From assembly GCF_012927745.1 (NCBI RefSeq), contig NZ_JABBKX010000003.1, positions 1 to 64,000 of the forward strand: a DNA stretch of 64,000 nt, given 5' to 3'. A program made the position numbers and the translations under genes. The notes under the pieces are model-generated. The model had not been told where the DNA came from. It saw nothing but the letters and a program-made list of their open reading frames with translations, and ran no database searches. Source of the DNA: Neoroseomonas marina (GTDB lineage Bacteria > Pseudomonadota > Alphaproteobacteria > Acetobacterales > Acetobacteraceae). Positions 7,019 to 15,045 of the stretch are shown here, piece by piece (position 1 is the stretch's first letter; the number at the start of each line of letters is the position of its first letter).

Positions 7019-7735
7019 TCACCCGTAGCCCTCGCCGCGCAGACGGTCCCCGAGAACCTTCACCTGCACGGCCAGGGCGGCACTCTCCTCCTCCCGCAGG
7101 CGTGTCCGCAGGCCGGTGGCGGCATCCTCCATCTCGGCCAGCAGCGCCGGCAGGCCGGGCGGCGGCTCGGCGCCGGCGGCCAGGCGCGCCGCGATCCGCT
7201 CGAGCCCGTCGAGGTTCACGGCGAGGAAGCGCTTGGCCTCTGCGAGCCGTTCGGGGCGACGCTCGAACTCATCCAGCACCGCGGCAATGGCCGCGGCGAC
7301 CGGCAGCAGCCGCAGGCGCGGGAAATCCGCGGCGACATCGCCGATGCGCGCCAGCCGCGCCCGGGCGTCGTCGAGCGGCCGCGGGCCGGGTGGCGGCGGA
7401 GGCTCGGCCGGGGCCGGTGCTTCCCGGATCTCATGATAGAGCAGGCTGGTGCCGCCCCAGGCCCCGAGGCCGAGCAGGACCGCCGCGATCGGGCCCGCGC
7501 CCGCCCCCAGCGCCGCGACGATCGCCGCCGCGGCACCCATCGCAACCGCGGCCCGGGCCGCGTCGCCCTTCCGGCCGCGCCGCATCAGCCAGGTCGCGAG
7601 CAGCGGCAGGAAGATGCCGAGCAGGCAGCCCAGCAGCGCCACCTCCCGCCCCGCGAACAGGTTGAACAATGTCGCCGGCAGCAGCGGAAGGGCGCTGAAG
7701 GGCAGCAGCCAGCGCCGCCAGAAGGCTGAGATCAT
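7019..7735 (-). CDS. XpaC-like membrane protein
   Basis: A 238-residue protein resembling the 5-bromo-4-chloroindolyl phosphate hydrolysis (XpaC) family. Two hydrophobic blocks lie at about residues 8-48 and 65-95 (Ala/Leu/Gly-rich membrane segments), followed by a Pro-rich linker and a cytoplasmic helical domain to the end (RLRLLPVAAAIAAVLDEF onward). XpaC proteins often occur beside TelA-type proteins; none is present here. The ATG at 7735 overlaps by 4 nt (ATGA) with a small membrane ORF just upstream, which suggests translational coupling. The family name derives from a phenotype, and the true function is unclear. Confidence 0.68.
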   Translation of the reverse strand: MISAFWRRWLLPFSALPLLPATLFNLFAGREVALLGCLLGIFLPLLATWLMRRGRKGDAARAAVAMGAAAAIVAALGAGAGPIAAVLLGLGAWGGTSLLYHEIREAPAPAEPPPPPGPRPLDDARARLARIGDVAADFPRLRLLPVAAAIAAVLDEFERRPERLAEAKRFLAVNLDGLERIAARLAAGAEPPPGLPALLAEMEDAATGLRTRLREEESAALAVQVKVLGDRLRGEGYG

Positions 7736-7890
7736 GTCGGCACCACCGCCATCACTGCGCGGAACAGGGCGAGAAGCCCCGCGATCCACATGGTGCCGGC
7801 CAGGAGGAAGAAGCCGACGATCCGCGTGCCCACCGGCGGCGGGGCGGTCGGCGGCGCGACTGGGACGGGTGCGTTGCTCGGATCGCTCAC
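7732..7890 (-). CDS. Small single-pass membrane protein (52 aa)
   Basis: This frame starts with GTG at 7890 and encodes a Pro/Ala/Val-rich N-terminus (about 20 residues) followed by one hydrophobic helix from about residue 24 to 50 (RIVGFFLLAGTMWIAGLLAL). Its TGA overlaps the ATG of the XpaC-like gene by 4 nt, the arrangement used by many real gene pairs in this window. It is too short to give a reliable family match. The transmembrane helix and coupling suggest a small partner subunit of the XpaC-like protein. The ribosome binding site is weak. Confidence 0.6.
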   Translation of the reverse strand: MSDPSNAPVPVAPPTAPPPVGTRIVGFFLLAGTMWIAGLLALFRAVMAVVPT

Positions 7891-7954
7891 GAGGACTTAG
7901 ATCGCCCGCGACGGCCGGCCGATCAAGCCGGGCACGAGGAAAGGACCAGGACGG

Positions 7955-8884
7955 ATGGAACGGATCGCGGTGGTGGGCGCGGGGCTGATCGGCAGCGCCT
8001 GGTCGATGGTCTTCGCCCGGGCGGGGCATCAGGTGCGCATCTGGGACCCCGCGCCAGGGGCCTCGGAGGCCGCGATGGGCGTGATCCGGGCGCGGCTCGC
8101 CGACCTGTTCGCGGCCGGGCTGGTGAAGGAGGCACCCGACGTCATCGCCGCGCGCGTCGGGGTGGCGGCGACGCTGGAGGAGTGCCTCGCCGGCGCGGCG
8201 CATGTGCAGGAGAACGGGCCCGAACGCGTCGAGGTGAAGCGGGAGACCTTCGCGAAGCTCGACGCGCTGGCGGGGCCGGAGGTGGTGCTCGCCTCCTCGA
8301 CCTCGGGCATTCCCGCGAGCGCCTTCACCGAGGGGCTGGCCGGGCGTGCCCGCTGCCTCGTCGCCCATCCGGTGAACCCGCCCTACCTGGTGCCGTTGGT
8401 CGAACTGGTCGGCGCGCCCTGGACCGATCCGGCGGTGGTGTCGCGGACCCGCGCGCTGATGGAACGCGTCGGCCAGGTGCCGGTCACCGCGATGAAGGAA
8501 ACCCGGGGCTTCGTACTGAACCGGCTCCAGGCCGCGCTCGTCGCCGAGGCCTTCCGCATGGTCCGCGACGGGGTGATGAGCGTCGAGGACGTCGATGCCT
8601 GCGTGAAGGAGGGTCTCGGCCTGCGCTGGTCCTTCATGGGGCCCTTCGAGACCATCGACCTCAACGCGCCGGGGGGCGTCGCGGACTACGCCGCGCGCTT
8701 CGGCCCGCTGATGGGCGGCATCACCGAGGAACAGACGCCCTTCCTCTACGACGCCGACACGGTCGCGAAGGTGGCCGCGGCGCGGCGCGGCATGCTGGCG
8801 AAGGAGGGGATCGGCGATCGGTCGGCCTGGCGCGACCGGCGGCTGATGGCGCTGGCGGCGCACAAGGCGTCACAGCCCGGCTGA
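7955..8884 (+). CDS. 3-hydroxyacyl-CoA dehydrogenase family oxidoreductase (lambda-crystallin/L-gulonate type)
   Basis: A 309-residue NAD-dependent dehydrogenase with an N-terminal Rossmann domain (GAGLIG at residues 8-13, acidic Asp31 ending the second strand) and a C-terminal helical domain. The motif HPVNPPYLVPLVE around residue 142 and the length (about 310, one C-terminal domain) fit the group that includes L-gulonate 3-dehydrogenase and lambda-crystallin rather than the longer fatty-acid oxidation enzymes. It would oxidise a 3-hydroxy acid or its CoA ester. AGGAAAGGACCAGG precedes the ATG. The gene stands alone on the plus strand. Confidence 0.82.
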   Translation: MERIAVVGAGLIGSAWSMVFARAGHQVRIWDPAPGASEAAMGVIRARLADLFAAGLVKEAPDVIAARVGVAATLEECLAGAAHVQENGPERVEVKRETFAKLDALAGPEVVLASSTSGIPASAFTEGLAGRARCLVAHPVNPPYLVPLVELVGAPWTDPAVVSRTRALMERVGQVPVTAMKETRGFVLNRLQAALVAEAFRMVRDGVMSVEDVDACVKEGLGLRWSFMGPFETIDLNAPGGVADYAARFGPLMGGITEEQTPFLYDADTVAKVAAARRGMLAKEGIGDRSAWRDRRLMALAAHKASQPG

Positions 8885-8948
8885 CGGTCCCCTCGCCTTC
8901 CCCGGCGCTTGCCGCCAGAGTAACCGCCGGGGCGGAAGGGACGCGCCG

Positions 8949-9761
8949 ATGCAGATCACGACCACCACGACGACGCGCACGCTGCGGCCCGGCAGCAGGG
9001 CGCCCAGGATCATCGGCAGCCTGCTGCTACTGGTCGGGATCGGGCTGCTCCTTGGATCAGGCTTCGCGATCTGGTCCGAGGTGAAGTTCCGCCGCATCGC
9101 GGTGGAGACCGACGGGCGCGTGGTGGACATGCTCCGCAGCAGCAGCCGCGACCGGGATGGCCGCAGTTCGGTCACCTACAAGCCGGTCTTCGTCTTCCGC
9201 CTGCCCGAGGGCAAGGAGATCCGCGTCGAGGGCGGCGTCTCCTCCAACCCGCCCTGCTGCCGCGTGGGCGACGTGGTGCGCGTGCGCTACGACCCGGCGC
9301 GCCCGGACCACGCGCAGATGACCGGCTTCATGGAGAGCTGGTTCGTCGCGACGCTGCTCGGTGGCATGGGGCTGGTCTTCACCCTGATCGCGGGCGTGGC
9401 GCTGCGGATCTCGGGCAAGGCGGGCGCGGTGGCGCTGCCGGGCACGGCGCCGGCGGTCGGGGGCAACATGATGACCTTCGCCGTGCCGCTGGTCGGGCTG
9501 CGGCGCGAGGGCGCGGGGCACGCCACGCAATGGATCCTCCAGGCGCGCTGGCAGGACCCGCGCAGCGGCGTGCCGCGCCTGTTCGAAAGCCCGCCCTTGC
9601 CCTTCGACCCGGTGCCGCAGATGCGCCAGATGACGGCGGTGAACATCCAGTTCGACCCTGGTGACCCCAACTCGCCTTACGCGATGGACCTGTCCTTCCT
9701 GCAGGCGCCTGGCGACGATCCCGATGCGACCATCGCGGTCGGGCCCGTGCGCCGCGGCTGA
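8949..9761 (+). CDS. DUF3592-type membrane protein
   Basis: A 270-residue protein with two predicted membrane helices, at about residues 20-42 and 130-152. Between them lies a beta-rich segment (YKPVFVFRLPEGKEIRVEGG, then VGDVVRVRYDPARPDHAQ) typical of DUF3592 proteins, which are uncharacterised. Residues 175-270 carry an extra domain rich in short strands that I do not recognise. A CC pair occurs in SSNPPCCRVGD. The gene begins 64 nt after the dehydrogenase gene on the same strand and may be co-transcribed. It ends 0 nt from the convergent phosphatase gene. Confidence 0.7.
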   Translation: MQITTTTTTRTLRPGSRAPRIIGSLLLLVGIGLLLGSGFAIWSEVKFRRIAVETDGRVVDMLRSSSRDRDGRSSVTYKPVFVFRLPEGKEIRVEGGVSSNPPCCRVGDVVRVRYDPARPDHAQMTGFMESWFVATLLGGMGLVFTLIAGVALRISGKAGAVALPGTAPAVGGNMMTFAVPLVGLRREGAGHATQWILQARWQDPRSGVPRLFESPPLPFDPVPQMRQMTAVNIQFDPGDPNSPYAMDLSFLQAPGDDPDATIAVGPVRRG

Positions 9762-10475
9762 TCAGGCCTGCAGGAAGCCGACCCGGTCGCCTTCGAAGAC
9801 GCCGCAGGTCAGCGGCCCGCCCGACCAGGCGGCGGTGTCGAGGCAGATGCGGTTGTCCCGCACCACCGGGTTGAAGCCCGCCGTATGGCCATGGACGACG
9901 ACCACGCCGTGGTCGCGCTCCGAGCCCAGGAAGTCGTGGCGGATGCGCAGCAGGTCCTCGCGCGACTGGTCCTCGAGCGGGATGCCGGGCCGGATGCCGG
10001 CATGGACGAACAGGTAGCCGCCTTCCTGATGGTGCAGGTGCAGCCGGCGCAGGAAGCGCATCTGCGGCGCGGTGAAGTGTTGCCCCCAGGCGTCGCGCGG
10101 GGCCTCGGGGTCGATGCCCCAGGATTCGAGCGTCGCCCGCCCCCCGCCCCACAGCCAGTCGGCGGCCGCCGCGCCGTCACCTTCGAGGGCGGCGAGCATC
10201 GTCTCCTCGTGGTTGCCGGTGAGGTTCAGCATGTCGAGGCCGGGAACCGGGTCTTCCTCGATCAGGTAGTCGACCACGTCGCGGCTATGGGTGCCCTTGT
10301 CGACATAGTCGCCAAGGTGGAGCAGCAGCGCCGAGGCGACCGGGCGCGCGCGGAGATCCTCGGCGATCCGCGCATGCAGGTCGCGCAAGCGCGCCGCCGT
10401 GCCGTGGATGTCGCCGATGGCGTAGATTCGGCGCCCGCGCGGCAGGGAGCCGGGCGCCTCGCGGAGTTCGATCAT
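9762..10475 (-). CDS. Metallophosphoesterase, PPP-like
   Basis: A 237-residue phosphoesterase with the ordered metal-site motifs of the PPP/ApaH-like group: GDIHG at 21-25, GDYVDKG at 55-61, GNHE at 87-90, then VHAG and VHGH further on. It would hydrolyse a phosphoprotein or a nucleotide such as a dinucleoside polyphosphate. The ATG at 10475 overlaps the stop of the upstream ABC permease by 4 nt, so it is coupled to the peptide transporter operon. That partnership is unusual, and the functional link is not obvious. The plus-strand DUF3592-type gene ends immediately next to its stop. Confidence 0.85.
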   Translation of the reverse strand: MIELREAPGSLPRGRRIYAIGDIHGTAARLRDLHARIAEDLRARPVASALLLHLGDYVDKGTHSRDVVDYLIEEDPVPGLDMLNLTGNHEETMLAALEGDGAAAADWLWGGGRATLESWGIDPEAPRDAWGQHFTAPQMRFLRRLHLHHQEGGYLFVHAGIRPGIPLEDQSREDLLRIRHDFLGSERDHGVVVVHGHTAGFNPVVRDNRICLDTAAWSGGPLTCGVFEGDRVGFLQA

Positions 10476-11353
10476 GTCTTGTCGGCGCGGGGGTCCAGCG
10501 CGTCCCGCAGCCCATCCCCCATCAGGTTGAAGGCCAGAACGACGATCATGATGGTGACGCCGGGAAAGATCGAGAGCCAGGGCGCCTGGGTCAGGAAGCG
10601 CTGCGAGGAATTCAGCATCGACCCCCAGGACGGGTTCGGCGGCTGCATGCCGAGGCCGAGGAAGGACAGCGCGGCTTCCGCGATGATCGCCTCGGCGATG
10701 GCGAGCGACGCCTGGACCAGCAGCGGCGGGACGATGTTGGGCAGGACATGGACGAAGGCGGTGCGCCAGGGCGGGTTGCCGAGGGCGCGCGCGGCCTCGA
10801 TCCAGTCGGTCGCCTTGGCATCCAGCGCCATGCCGCGCGACAGGCGCACGAAGACCGGGGATGCGGTGACGGCGATGGCGATCATCGCATTCTCGAGCGC
10901 CGGGCCGAGGAAGGCGGCGAGCGCGATGGCGAGGATGAGGAAGGGCACGGACAGCATCGCATCCGCGACGCGGGAGATCACCGCATCCACCCAGCCCCCG
11001 GCGAGCCCAGCGAGCAACCCGAGCGGCACGCCGATGGCGAGCGCGCCGAGCACCGAGATGACGCCCGCCATCATCGAGGCGCGTGCGCCCCAGATGACGC
11101 GGGAGAGCACGTCGCGCCCGTTCTCGTCCGTGCCCATCCAATGGTCGAAGGAGGGCGGCTTGCGGATGCGCGACCAGGAGGTCTGCAGCGGATCGTAGGG
11201 CGCGATCAGCGGCGCGAGGATCGCCACCGCCACGAACAGCACCACCACGACCAGGCCGAAGACCGCCAGGCGATGGCGCAGGAAGCGCTTGATGGCGCGC
11301 CGCGTCGGGCTTTCGGCGGCCGGCAGCGCCGTGGGCGCGGTCGAAGCGCTCAT
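10472..11353 (-). CDS. Peptide/nickel-type ABC transporter permease (DppC-like)
   Basis: A 293-residue inner-membrane permease of the oligopeptide/dipeptide/nickel family. The N-terminal OppC_N segment (RHRLAVFGLVVVVLFVAVA) precedes the core domain with the EAA-type loop DWIEAARALGNPPWRT around residue 188, which docks the ATPases. GTDENGRDVLSRVIWGAR near residue 75 is characteristic of the C-type permease. GGAGGG lies before the ATG. A 170-nt gap with a strong hairpin separates it from the B-type permease, so it may have a different expression level. Its stop overlaps the phosphatase start. The transported substrate is unknown, with peptides or related compounds likely. Confidence 0.92.
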   Translation of the reverse strand: MSASTAPTALPAAESPTRRAIKRFLRHRLAVFGLVVVVLFVAVAILAPLIAPYDPLQTSWSRIRKPPSFDHWMGTDENGRDVLSRVIWGARASMMAGVISVLGALAIGVPLGLLAGLAGGWVDAVISRVADAMLSVPFLILAIALAAFLGPALENAMIAIAVTASPVFVRLSRGMALDAKATDWIEAARALGNPPWRTAFVHVLPNIVPPLLVQASLAIAEAIIAEAALSFLGLGMQPPNPSWGSMLNSSQRFLTQAPWLSIFPGVTIMIVVLAFNLMGDGLRDALDPRADKT

Positions 11354-11378
11354 CCGGCCCTCCCCAACACATCCTGGC

Positions 11379-11401
11379 GGCCCGATGCCCCGCATCGGGC
11401 C
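11379..11401. repeat. Intra-operon hairpin between the two permease genes
   Basis: A perfect 10-bp stem (11379-11388 with 11392-11401) and a CCC loop occur in the only long gap of the transporter operon. No T-run follows on either strand, so it looks more like an RNA-stabilising or attenuating element than a full terminator. Confidence 0.5.
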
Positions 11402-11523
11402 GGGAGCGCAAGGCGCGACCGCGCCCAGACCGCCCGCGTTCGCCGGCGTGCCAGTCCATGGCGCGCCAGCCAAGCCGCCGGATGGCGGCGCCGGCGCCTG
11501 AGGCCAAACGAAACCATCGCCAT

Positions 11524-12471
11524 TCAGGCGTTCCTCAGCCGCGGATTGATGGCCATGTAGAGCAGGTCCGTCAGCAGCGAGAGCGTCACGAAGATCAGCG
11601 CCGTCGCCATCACCACCCCCTGCACCACCGGATAGTCGCGGTTGAAGACCGCATCGACGATCAGCTTGCCGAAGCCGGGGATGGTGAAGATCTGCTCGGT
11701 CAGCACGGCGCCGGCCAGAAGGCGACCGAACTCGATGGCGCCGAGGGTAACGACCGGGATCAGCGCGTTGCGCAGCGCGTGCTTCCAGATCACGACACGC
11801 TCCTTCAGCCCCTTCGCACGCGCGGTGCGGACATAGTCCTGCGACAGCGCCGTCAGCATCGCCGCGCGGGTGTGGCGCATCAGAACCGAGGCGACGCCCG
11901 TGCCGAGCACGAAGGCCGGCATGATGGTGGTCGAGAGCGACTGCACCGGGTCCTCGAACAGCGGCACATAGCCCGAGGGCGGCAGCCAGCCGAGCTCCAC
12001 GCTGAACAGCAGGATCATCATGATCCCGAGCCAGAAGTTCGGCGTGGAGATGCCGAACAGCGCCGCGCCGTTGGCGGCCCAGTCCGCCGGCGTGTCCTTG
12101 CGCACCGCCGAGAGGATGCCGAGCGGCACGCCGATCAGGATAGCGATGATGAAGGCCATCGACGCCAGCTGGAAGGTCACCGGCAGCTTGGTGAGGATGA
12201 GTTCGGACACCGGCACGCGGATGCGCCAGGAGAAGCCGAAATCCCCGGTCAGCACCTTGCCCATCCACAGCAGGTATTGCTGCCAGATCGGCCGGTCGAG
12301 GCCGAGCTCGGCGCGGATCTGCGCGAGCACGGCGGGGTCGCCGCGTTCCTCCCCGGCCAGGATCACGGCCGGGTCGCCGGGCATGAGCTGCTGCAGCCCG
12401 AAGATCAGGATCGACAGGATCAGGAGGGTGGGGATCACCTGCCCCACCCGGCGCAGCAGCCAGATGCCCAT
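11524..12471 (-). CDS. Peptide/nickel-type ABC transporter permease (DppB-like)
   Basis: A 315-residue permease with the typical B-type N-terminus (MGIWLLRRVGQVIPTLLILS), a periplasmic segment containing MPGDPA and a conserved core with the loop SQDYVRTARAKGLKERVVIW near residue 215. GFGKLIVDAVFNRDYPVVQG near the end is also characteristic. Together with the C-type permease it forms the membrane channel. The ATG begins 1 nt after the stop of the binding-protein gene. Members transport di- and oligopeptides, nickel, glutathione or opines; the binding protein here does not decide among them. Confidence 0.93.
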   Translation of the reverse strand: MGIWLLRRVGQVIPTLLILSILIFGLQQLMPGDPAVILAGEERGDPAVLAQIRAELGLDRPIWQQYLLWMGKVLTGDFGFSWRIRVPVSELILTKLPVTFQLASMAFIIAILIGVPLGILSAVRKDTPADWAANGAALFGISTPNFWLGIMMILLFSVELGWLPPSGYVPLFEDPVQSLSTTIMPAFVLGTGVASVLMRHTRAAMLTALSQDYVRTARAKGLKERVVIWKHALRNALIPVVTLGAIEFGRLLAGAVLTEQIFTIPGFGKLIVDAVFNRDYPVVQGVVMATALIFVTLSLLTDLLYMAINPRLRNA

Positions 12472-12472
12472 C

Positions 12473-13996
12473 CTACTGCAGCCGCATGCCCTGCAGGCGG
12501 ATCATGCCGTCGGCGATCGGCCGGTAGCCCGTCAGCCGCGCGCTGTGCGCCATGATGTTCTTGCGGTGCCAGAGGTAGATGCGCCCGACATCCTGCCCGA
12601 AGGCGATGCGCACCGCCTGGGCATAGAGGTCGCGGCGCTTCGCGACGTCCAGTTCAACCCGCGCGGCGTCGAGCAGGCGGTCGACCTCGGGGTTCGAGTA
12701 GCGACCGTCGTTCTGGCCGCCGCCGGTGCGGCTGAAGGTGGTGATGTTGCCGTCCGGATCGACGCGCCCCGACCAGCCGACCAGGTAGGTCTGGAACTCC
12801 CCGCGCGTCGCCGCCTGCAGGGAGGACGCGAATTCCATCGCGCGCAGCGTGACGGCGAAGCCAGCCTCGGCGGCCATGGACTGGATGACCTCGCCGACCT
12901 GGCGCAGGTCGGGGTTGTTCGGGACGGTCATCTCGACCGCGAGGGGCGTGGTGACGCCGGCCTCGCGCAGCAGGGCGCGGGCGCGGGCGACGTCGCGCTG
13001 GGTCGGCGGGAAGTCGCGCACATGGAAGGGGTTGGCCGGCGGGAAAGGCTGCCGCGTCGGCGTGTACATCCCCTCATAGACGACCTGGTTGATGGCGGCG
13101 CGGTCGATCGACAGCTCGAAGGCCTGGCGCACCCGCGCGTCGCGGCCGAGCGGGGTGTTCGCGCGTTCCCCGTTGCCGATGTTGATGGTGATGCCCTGGT
13201 AGCCGAGCTCGTCCACCGCGACGGCGCGCAGGTTGCGCGCGCGCTGGATGGTCTTCATGTCGTCGGGCTCCATGCGCTCGACGAACTCGACCGCGCCGGA
13301 CTGGAGGTTGGCGAGGCGCACGGTGTTGTCCGGGATGGGCAGATAAGTGACGCGGTCGAAGTGGATGTTCGCCGCATCCCAGTATTCGCGGAAGCGCTCG
13401 ACGACGATGCGTTCCTGCGCGACGCGCTCGACGAAGCGGAAGGGGCCGGCGCAGACGGGCCGCGTGCCGAAGTTGCGCCCCAGCGCCTCGGCCGCCTTGG
13501 GGCTCACGATCATGCCGGCGCGGTCGGTCAGCGCCGAGAGGAAGGAGGCCGAGGGCGACTTCAGCACGATGCGCACGGTGCGCGGATCGACCACCTCGAC
13601 GCGCTCGACCTCGGAGATCTCGGAGCGCCGGAAGGATCCCTGCATCGTCAGGTGGCGGTCGAGGGAATAGCGCACCGCCTCGGCGTCCATCGCCTCGCCA
13701 TCGTGGAAGCGCACGCCGTCCCGCAGCGTGATGATGAGGTTCGTCGGGTTCTCCCAGCGATAGCCGGTGGCGAGCTGGGGCACGACCTCGAGCCGTTCGT
13801 TGATGTCGAACAGCTTGTCGCACAGCGCCATGTAGACGATGCGCCCGACATAGGTGCGCGACAGGGTCGGGTCGAGGATGTCGGGGTCCTCGCGCAGGCC
13901 GATGCGCAGGTTCTGCGCGCCGGCGGGCGCGACGGTGGCGAGCACGGGGATGACCGCCGCGGCCGCGGCCAGGATGGCCTTGATCGTCGTCTTCAT
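12473..13996 (-). CDS. Periplasmic substrate-binding protein, family 5 (DppA/OppA type)
   Basis: A 507-residue extracellular solute-binding protein. Residues 1-27 form a Sec signal peptide ending APAGA. The family 5 signature is seen in the DGVRFHDGEAMDAEAVRYSL region near residue 92 and in the middle block PNNPDLRQVGEVIQ. It should bind the substrate in the periplasm and deliver it to the two permeases encoded downstream. Length is normal for the family. Its ATG overlaps the stop of the upstream ATPase gene by 4 nt. Placement between the ATPase and permease genes, rather than first, is less common. Confidence 0.92.
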   Translation of the reverse strand: MKTTIKAILAAAAAVIPVLATVAPAGAQNLRIGLREDPDILDPTLSRTYVGRIVYMALCDKLFDINERLEVVPQLATGYRWENPTNLIITLRDGVRFHDGEAMDAEAVRYSLDRHLTMQGSFRRSEISEVERVEVVDPRTVRIVLKSPSASFLSALTDRAGMIVSPKAAEALGRNFGTRPVCAGPFRFVERVAQERIVVERFREYWDAANIHFDRVTYLPIPDNTVRLANLQSGAVEFVERMEPDDMKTIQRARNLRAVAVDELGYQGITINIGNGERANTPLGRDARVRQAFELSIDRAAINQVVYEGMYTPTRQPFPPANPFHVRDFPPTQRDVARARALLREAGVTTPLAVEMTVPNNPDLRQVGEVIQSMAAEAGFAVTLRAMEFASSLQAATRGEFQTYLVGWSGRVDPDGNITTFSRTGGGQNDGRYSNPEVDRLLDAARVELDVAKRRDLYAQAVRIAFGQDVGRIYLWHRKNIMAHSARLTGYRPIADGMIRLQGMRLQ

Positions 13997-15045
13997 GGTT
14001 GCGCTCCCGGAAGCGGGCCTGGGGCCCGGAAGAAGGATTGCAGGCGGCGCAGCCGGTCGCCGCCGGCCAGCCGGTCAGGGCGCGGCGTCGGCGGCGGCAG
14101 GCTGTCCGCGAGGTGGCAGGCGACGCGGTGCAGGCCGTCGCCCAGCGTCGGCTGGTCGGTCCGGCAGCGCTCGACCGCGAAGGGGCAGCGTGTGTGGAAG
14201 CGGCAGCCGGGCGGCGGCGCGATGGGGGACGGCACGTCGCCCTCGATCGGCGGCGCCTTGGCGCCGTGGCCGGGCACGGCAGCGAGCAGCGCGCGGGTAT
14301 AGGGATGCTTCGGCGCCGAGAGGACGTCTTCCGCCGGCCCCTGTTCCACGATGCGGCCTAGATACATCACCGCCACCCGGTCCGCGACGTGGCGCACCAC
14401 GCCGAGGTCGTGGCTGATCAGCACGAAGGTCAGGCTCAGGTCGCGGATCAGGTCCGACAGCAGGTTCACCACCTGCGCCTGCACGCTGACGTCAAGCGCG
14501 CTGACCGGTTCGTCGCCGATGATCAGCTTCGGCTGGGAGGCGAGCGCGCGGGCGATGGCGATGCGCTGCCGCTGCCCGCCGGAGAATTCGTGCGGCCAGC
14601 GCCGCGCGAGTTCCGGCCGCAGCCCGACGCGGGACAGCAGTTCCGCCACGCGGTCGCGTTCCTGCGCCCGCGGCACGATGCGGTGCAGGCGCAGCGGCTC
14701 GGCCACCGCCTGTTCCACCGTCATGCGCGGATCGAGGCTCGCGAAGGGATCCTGGAAGATCAGCTGCATGTCGCGCCGTCGGGCGCGCAGCGCGGAGGCC
14801 GAGAGCCGCGTGAGGTCGTCGCCGCCGAAGCGCACGGTCCCGGCATCGGGCGTGATCAGGTTCAACAGCAGGCGCCCGAGCGTCGACTTGCCGCAACCGG
14901 ACTCGCCGACGATGCCGAGGACCTCGCCCTGCGCGACGCCCAGCGAGACGCCATCGACCGCATGAACGGCCCCGGCACGGCGCCCGAGCGCGTCGCGCAC
15001 CGGGAAGCGCTTGACCAGGCCTTCGGCTTCGAGGAGCGCGCTCAT
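13993..15045 (-). CDS. Peptide ABC transporter ATPase (DppF-like)
   Basis: A 350-residue cytoplasmic ATPase: Walker A GESGCGKST near residue 50, Q-loop FQDPFASLDPR, signature FSGGQRQR, Walker B LIIGDEPVSALD and the switch ISHDLG. The C-terminal oligopeptide-transporter region has the GCRFHTRCPFAVERC motif with cysteines that hold an iron-sulfur cluster in some relatives. A short basic/Pro-rich tail follows. The start overlaps the end of the other ATPase gene by 4 nt. It would pair with that ATPase to energise the permeases. Confidence 0.92.
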   Translation of the reverse strand: MSALLEAEGLVKRFPVRDALGRRAGAVHAVDGVSLGVAQGEVLGIVGESGCGKSTLGRLLLNLITPDAGTVRFGGDDLTRLSASALRARRRDMQLIFQDPFASLDPRMTVEQAVAEPLRLHRIVPRAQERDRVAELLSRVGLRPELARRWPHEFSGGQRQRIAIARALASQPKLIIGDEPVSALDVSVQAQVVNLLSDLIRDLSLTFVLISHDLGVVRHVADRVAVMYLGRIVEQGPAEDVLSAPKHPYTRALLAAVPGHGAKAPPIEGDVPSPIAPPPGCRFHTRCPFAVERCRTDQPTLGDGLHRVACHLADSLPPPTPRPDRLAGGDRLRRLQSFFRAPGPLPGAQP

